A stretch of DNA of 64,000 bases from CALLPQ01 sp039819545 (GTDB lineage: Bacteria; Pseudomonadota; Alphaproteobacteria; Caulobacterales; Parvularculaceae): the NCBI GenBank assembly GCA_039819545.1, contig JBCBRS010000003.1:62001-126000 (forward strand), in the 5' to 3' direction. A model generated the notes under the pieces. It ran no database searches and was not told the origin of the DNA. It saw only the letters and a list, made by a program, of their open reading frames with translations. The translations under genes were made by a program, and so were the position numbers. Positions 61,323-64,000 of this stretch are shown here, in pieces (within the stretch, counting starts at the first letter, position 1; each line of letters begins with the position of its first letter).

Positions 61323-62216
61323 TTACGCAGCCTGCGTGACCGGGCGCTCGTCACCGGAAAAAATCTTGCGGAAGTAAACGTCTTCCAGATCAGCGGTTAC
61401 GGGTTCGAAGCCGTTGCCAGGATTTTCTTCTGCATAGATACGAATGACCGTATCGCCCATGATCAGACGCGCTGAGAGGAGATTGAATTTCGCCTGATAG
61501 GTTTCGATCTCGTCTTTACTGATGGTTTTTTGCCAAACCTTGCCCGCCATTTCCGCAACCAGGTCGCTTGGCGCACCGCGGCTGACAATGGTACCCTTAG
61601 CGATGATTGCCATGTTGGCGCACAGATCGGCCACATCGGATACGATATGGGTGGAGAGGAGGACGACAACGTTCTCCCCAATCTCCGACAGAAGATTGTG
61701 AAAGCGGTTGCGCTCCTGCGGGTCAAGGCCCGCCGTTGGTTCGTCCACAATAATCAGTTGCGGATTGCCGATCAGCGCTTGAGCCACGCCAAAGCGTTGC
61801 CGCATTCCGCCGGAAAAACCGGCCAGTGATTTCTTGCGAACATCATAGAGGTTTACCTGCCGCAATAACTCAGCAACCAGCGCCTTGCGTTCGCGACCAT
61901 TGGTGACGCCTTTGAGAACCGCAAGATGGTCAAGCATGGCCTGCGCTGAGATCCGCGGATAAACGCCAAAATCTTGAGGCAAATAGCCAAGCACCTGACG
62001 AAGAGCATCGGGCTCGCGCAAGACGTCGATGGCACCGAACTGCATCGTCCCCGCCGACGGTTTTTGCAGAGCCGCAAGACAGCGCATCAGCGTTGATTTG
62101 CCGGCGCCATTCGGGCCCAGCAGACCAAACATGCCCTTTGGCACATCAAGGGTTATGCCGTTCAAGGCCCGCACCCCGTTGGGATAGGTGTGTGATAGAT
62201 TTGATATATGTAACAT
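61323..62216 (-). CDS. ABC transporter ATP-binding protein, partner of the fusion
   Basis: 297 aa. Walker A LLGPNGAGKSTLMRCLAAL near residue 33, Q-loop GYLPQDFGVYPRISAQAM, signature LAGFSGGMRQRFGVAQAL, Walker B LIIVDEPTAGLDPQERNRF, H-loop LLSTHIVSDVADLC. The C-terminal part (residues ~230-290) is an extra helical domain. It supplies energy to the permease/peptidase fusion encoded next on the same strand, 71 bp later. Confidence 0.9.
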   Translation of the reverse strand: MLHISNLSHTYPNGVRALNGITLDVPKGMFGLLGPNGAGKSTLMRCLAALQKPSAGTMQFGAIDVLREPDALRQVLGYLPQDFGVYPRISAQAMLDHLAVLKGVTNGRERKALVAELLRQVNLYDVRKKSLAGFSGGMRQRFGVAQALIGNPQLIIVDEPTAGLDPQERNRFHNLLSEIGENVVVLLSTHIVSDVADLCANMAIIAKGTIVSRGAPSDLVAEMAGKVWQKTISKDEIETYQAKFNLLSARLIMGDTVIRIYAEENPGNGFEPVTADLEDVYFRKIFSGDERPVTQAA

Positions 62217-62324
62217 CAGCGCCCCTCGCCTTTGTCCGTGTGGTCAAGGTTGAGATGCGCGGGGCGCATGTCAATGAATTGAAAGGATTTTCACGGCCAG
62301 AACCGGCGAAAATGCGACGAACCG

Positions 62325-63440
62325 TTAGACCGGCACCGTCGCTGAGGCCTCAGCACCGCCCTTCGCGCCAGCCTTTTTGGCATATTCCCAACCAAGACCG
62401 GCAAGAGCCGGTATCTGCGCCGCAAACTTCGTGGACTGATCGGACGAGGCATTACCCTGCAATCCTCGTTTGTAAACGCCCTGCGCAATCGCGGCGAGGC
62501 GGAACATATTGTAGGCAAAACAGAAATTCAGTTCCGCCGGGCTGGTGAGCAAATCCTCGCGCCCGGTCCTTTGGCAATAGCGATTGGTCATCGCCTCAAT
62601 GGTGGGAATGCCGAGAGCTTCAAGATCAAGCCCCACGAGGCCACCGCGCACCGAGGGCGGAAAGTTCCAGGTCATGAGGAAATAGGTAAAATCCGCAAGC
62701 GGATGACCTAGGGTCGATAACTCCCAATCGAGCACCGCCAGAATTTCCGGCCGGTCCGGATGAACAATCAGGTTATCAAGTCTGAAATCACCATGAACGA
62801 TGACCGTCTCATCACCGGCGGGCACATGATGGGGAAGCCAGTCGATCAATTGGTCCATCGCCTCAATCGTGTCGGTCTCACTGTCTTTGTACTGACGAGA
62901 CCACCGTGAAATCTGCCGCGCAAAATAGTCGCCGTGCTTGCCATAATCGGCAAGCTGTGCCGCCTCTATATCGGTCTGATGCAGATCGGCGATCGTGTCC
63001 GCCATAGACAGATAAAGCGCGGTACGATCAGCCTTGGTCAGTTGCGGGATTGTTGCGTCCCAGAAGATCCGCCCATCCACATGCTCCATCACAAAAAACG
63101 CCGTGCCGACAATCGTTTCATCGTCACACAGAAGGTAGGTCTTCGGCACGGGGAAATTTCGGCGCCCCAATGCGGTCATGACCCGATATTCACGGTCCAC
63201 CGCATGGGCCGATTTCAGCAGCTTGCCGGGCGGTTTGCGCCGGAGCACGTAGGATTTCCCCGGTATTTCCAGAAGATAGGTGGGGTTTGACTGGCCGCCC
63301 TTGAACTTGGTTACCGTCAGCGGACCGGCAAAATCGGGAAGGGCATCGCCCAGATAGCGGGCAAGCTTTTCCTCATCGAATTTTAGATGGTCGGGCGTTT
63401 CGCCGGTACCGGTAAAAGTGGCGTCAGCTGTTTCAGTCAT
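62325..63440 (-). CDS. APH-like phosphotransferase (acyl-CoA dehydrogenase-associated family)
   Basis: 371 aa from the ATG at 63438-63440, with AGGA before it. The kinase-like fold shows KFKGGQSNPTYLLEIPGKSYVLRRKPPGKLL (nucleotide-binding strand and Lys), FFVMEHVDGRIFWD (hinge), VIVHGDFRLDNLIVHPDRPEILAVLDWELSTLGHPLADF (catalytic His-Gly-Asp and metal Asp). This is the APH family seen beside acyl-CoA dehydrogenases and in ACAD10. It may phosphorylate a hydroxyacyl-CoA or a small molecule, but it is next to the ABC genes here, with no acyl-CoA dehydrogenase in view. Confidence 0.85.
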   Translation of the reverse strand: MTETADATFTGTGETPDHLKFDEEKLARYLGDALPDFAGPLTVTKFKGGQSNPTYLLEIPGKSYVLRRKPPGKLLKSAHAVDREYRVMTALGRRNFPVPKTYLLCDDETIVGTAFFVMEHVDGRIFWDATIPQLTKADRTALYLSMADTIADLHQTDIEAAQLADYGKHGDYFARQISRWSRQYKDSETDTIEAMDQLIDWLPHHVPAGDETVIVHGDFRLDNLIVHPDRPEILAVLDWELSTLGHPLADFTYFLMTWNFPPSVRGGLVGLDLEALGIPTIEAMTNRYCQRTGREDLLTSPAELNFCFAYNMFRLAAIAQGVYKRGLQGNASSDQSTKFAAQIPALAGLGWEYAKKAGAKGGAEASATVPV

Positions 63441-63611
63441 GGCGGGTCCTCGCGCATTCTTCCTGCACACTCACGCGCCAAGTGCGCGCACGGCATGCCC
63501 ACAAGCGGCTGCAGGGTCTTTTCAGCACCCCATCGAATAAGCGAACCGGTCAATCGGTTTCGCAACTGGCACTGGCGCTCATCATGGCGATGTCACGCGA
63601 GGGAATAAAGG

Positions 63612-63648
63612 AAAACGCGCAGATGGTTTCTCATCTGCGCGTTCTCAA
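63612..63648 (-). terminator. rho-independent terminator of the M16 peptidase gene
   Basis: AACGCGCAGATG (63614-63625) pairs perfectly with CATCTGCGCGTT (63632-63643) over a 6-nt loop. On the minus strand the hairpin is followed by TTTTCCTTTATT. It is the first strong terminator downstream of the M16 peptidase stop. The 140 bp between them hold a second short inverted repeat (TCGATGG...CCATCGA). Confidence 0.8.
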
Positions 63649-63797
63649 TCCTTGACTGCGTACCCTTTTTGTAGACTCAAAACCGCCGTCTAGTTTTTTT
63701 AGGGTTCGCGCGTCTGACCCCAAGTCGATGGATGGGAACCATCGACGATCACACTTTTTGTGTACACGCTCCAGGTGGAGTGCTGGAGTGTTCGGGC

Positions 63798-64000
63798 CTA
63801 CAGATCGGTGAGCGCCTTGACCTCAACCTCGCCGATCCCTGCATTGCGAATTTCCTCTTCGATCTTTGAGGCATCGCCAATGATGACCCAAATCAACTGG
63901 TCCGGGCGCAGAACTTGCGCCGCCGCCTCACTGATTTGCGGCACATCAAGCGCGCTGTACTTTTCAGGCAGCGTTGCCGGATAATTTGTCGGCCGGTTAA
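63798..64000 (-). CDS. M16 family zinc peptidase, C-terminal end (start outside window)
   Basis: 67 residues to a stop at 63798-63800: LPEKYSALDVPQISEAAAQV, then LRPDQLIWVIIGDASKIEEE and a short charged tail. The pattern A-x-x-h-x-P-D-x-h-x-W-V-I-x-G-D is typical of the last helix and strand of the inactive half of M16 (pitrilysin/insulinase-like) peptidases, which form a clam shell around peptides. The active site is not in view, so I cannot say if this is the catalytic or the partner subunit. Confidence 0.7.
   Translation of the reverse strand, partial: NRPTNYPATLPEKYSALDVPQISEAAAQVLRPDQLIWVIIGDASKIEEEIRNAGIGEVEVKALTDL

Noticed and set aside
63660..63710. Further copy of the 34-bp repeat near 63.67 kb (AT-rich stretch with GTAGACTC and TAGGGTT words).
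   Set aside because: Only short scattered words agree; no continuous match beyond about 8 bases.

Overview
The window is chromosomal DNA from an alphaproteobacterium. The evidence is gene content and order: L21-L27 with a long C-terminal extension on L21, rph divergent from hrcA-grpE, PmbA followed by a DUF4170 protein and the lipid A/Kdo genes, a UbiH-LeuA-Amt-FtsK stretch, a CenR-like orphan response regulator, a CC0125/CC1285-type lipoprotein, and a perfect TTAA-N7-TTAA (CtrA-type) site. The lipoprotein and the CtrA-type site point loosely to the Caulobacterales/Parvularculales/Kordiimonadales side of the class; I cannot place the genus. The DNA is GC-rich throughout. I see no rRNA, tRNA, CRISPR array, transposase or prophage.

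Layout. 1-2.3 kb: rpmA (cut by the window edge), rplU, a DUF481 outer membrane protein. 2.3-7 kb: an acyltransferase, an arsR-sulP anion transport unit, an outer membrane barrel protein. 7-9.8 kb: rph, hrcA, grpE. 9.8-12.7 kb: a sulfotransferase, a YceI lipoprotein divergent from an iron-storage pair (bfd-bfr) with a Fur-type box between them. 12.7-22 kb: a deleted short-chain dehydrogenase remnant, pmbA, DUF4170, a tyrosine-phosphatase-like protein, an MsbA-like ABC exporter, then DUF374 acyltransferase, waaA, lpxK and lpxL, i.e. lipid A/Kdo assembly and export. 22-33.5 kb: ubiD, a lipoprotein, a beta-helix protein with a Sel1/peptidoglycan-binding partner, yibQ-rppH-tusA, a ThiE-like protein, yggS, an L,D-transpeptidase and a CenR-like regulator. 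33.5-37.2 kb: a decayed gene, then a MotA/TolQ-like plus OmpA/MotB-like pair, a small membrane protein with a long perfect inverted repeat inside its coding sequence, and an aspartic protease. 37.2-46 kb: ubiH, leuA (with an attenuator-like leader), amt, lemA, a DUF2207 protein that has lost its N-terminal part, ftsK. 46-51.9 kb: an S9 peptidase, a zinc-finger protein, an ABC ATPase, and class I ribonucleotide reductase alpha with two NrdR-type boxes upstream. 52-57.6 kb is the least familiar part: a four-TM protein, a coiled-coil protein with repeats and a PD-(D/E)XK-like nuclease core, a membrane-anchored GIY-YIG protein, an RTX protein and a large palindromic repeat. 57.6-64 kb: an ABC permease/M1-peptidase fusion with its ATPase, an APH-like phosphotransferase, and the end of an M16 peptidase.

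Most of the window is housekeeping. The most unusual material is (a) the coiled-coil/nuclease-like protein and its membrane neighbour, with the membrane-anchored GIY-YIG protein beside them, (b) the 146-bp palindromic element with a second end-copy 15 kb away, (c) the leuA leader terminator, (d) the perfect 20-bp inverted repeat inside a gene, (e) a 15-bp tandem repeat inside the nucleotide-binding domain of the MsbA-like exporter, and (f) three deletion or decay remnants. No complete known defence system is recognisable. Protein functions below rest on my reading of motifs, without database searches.
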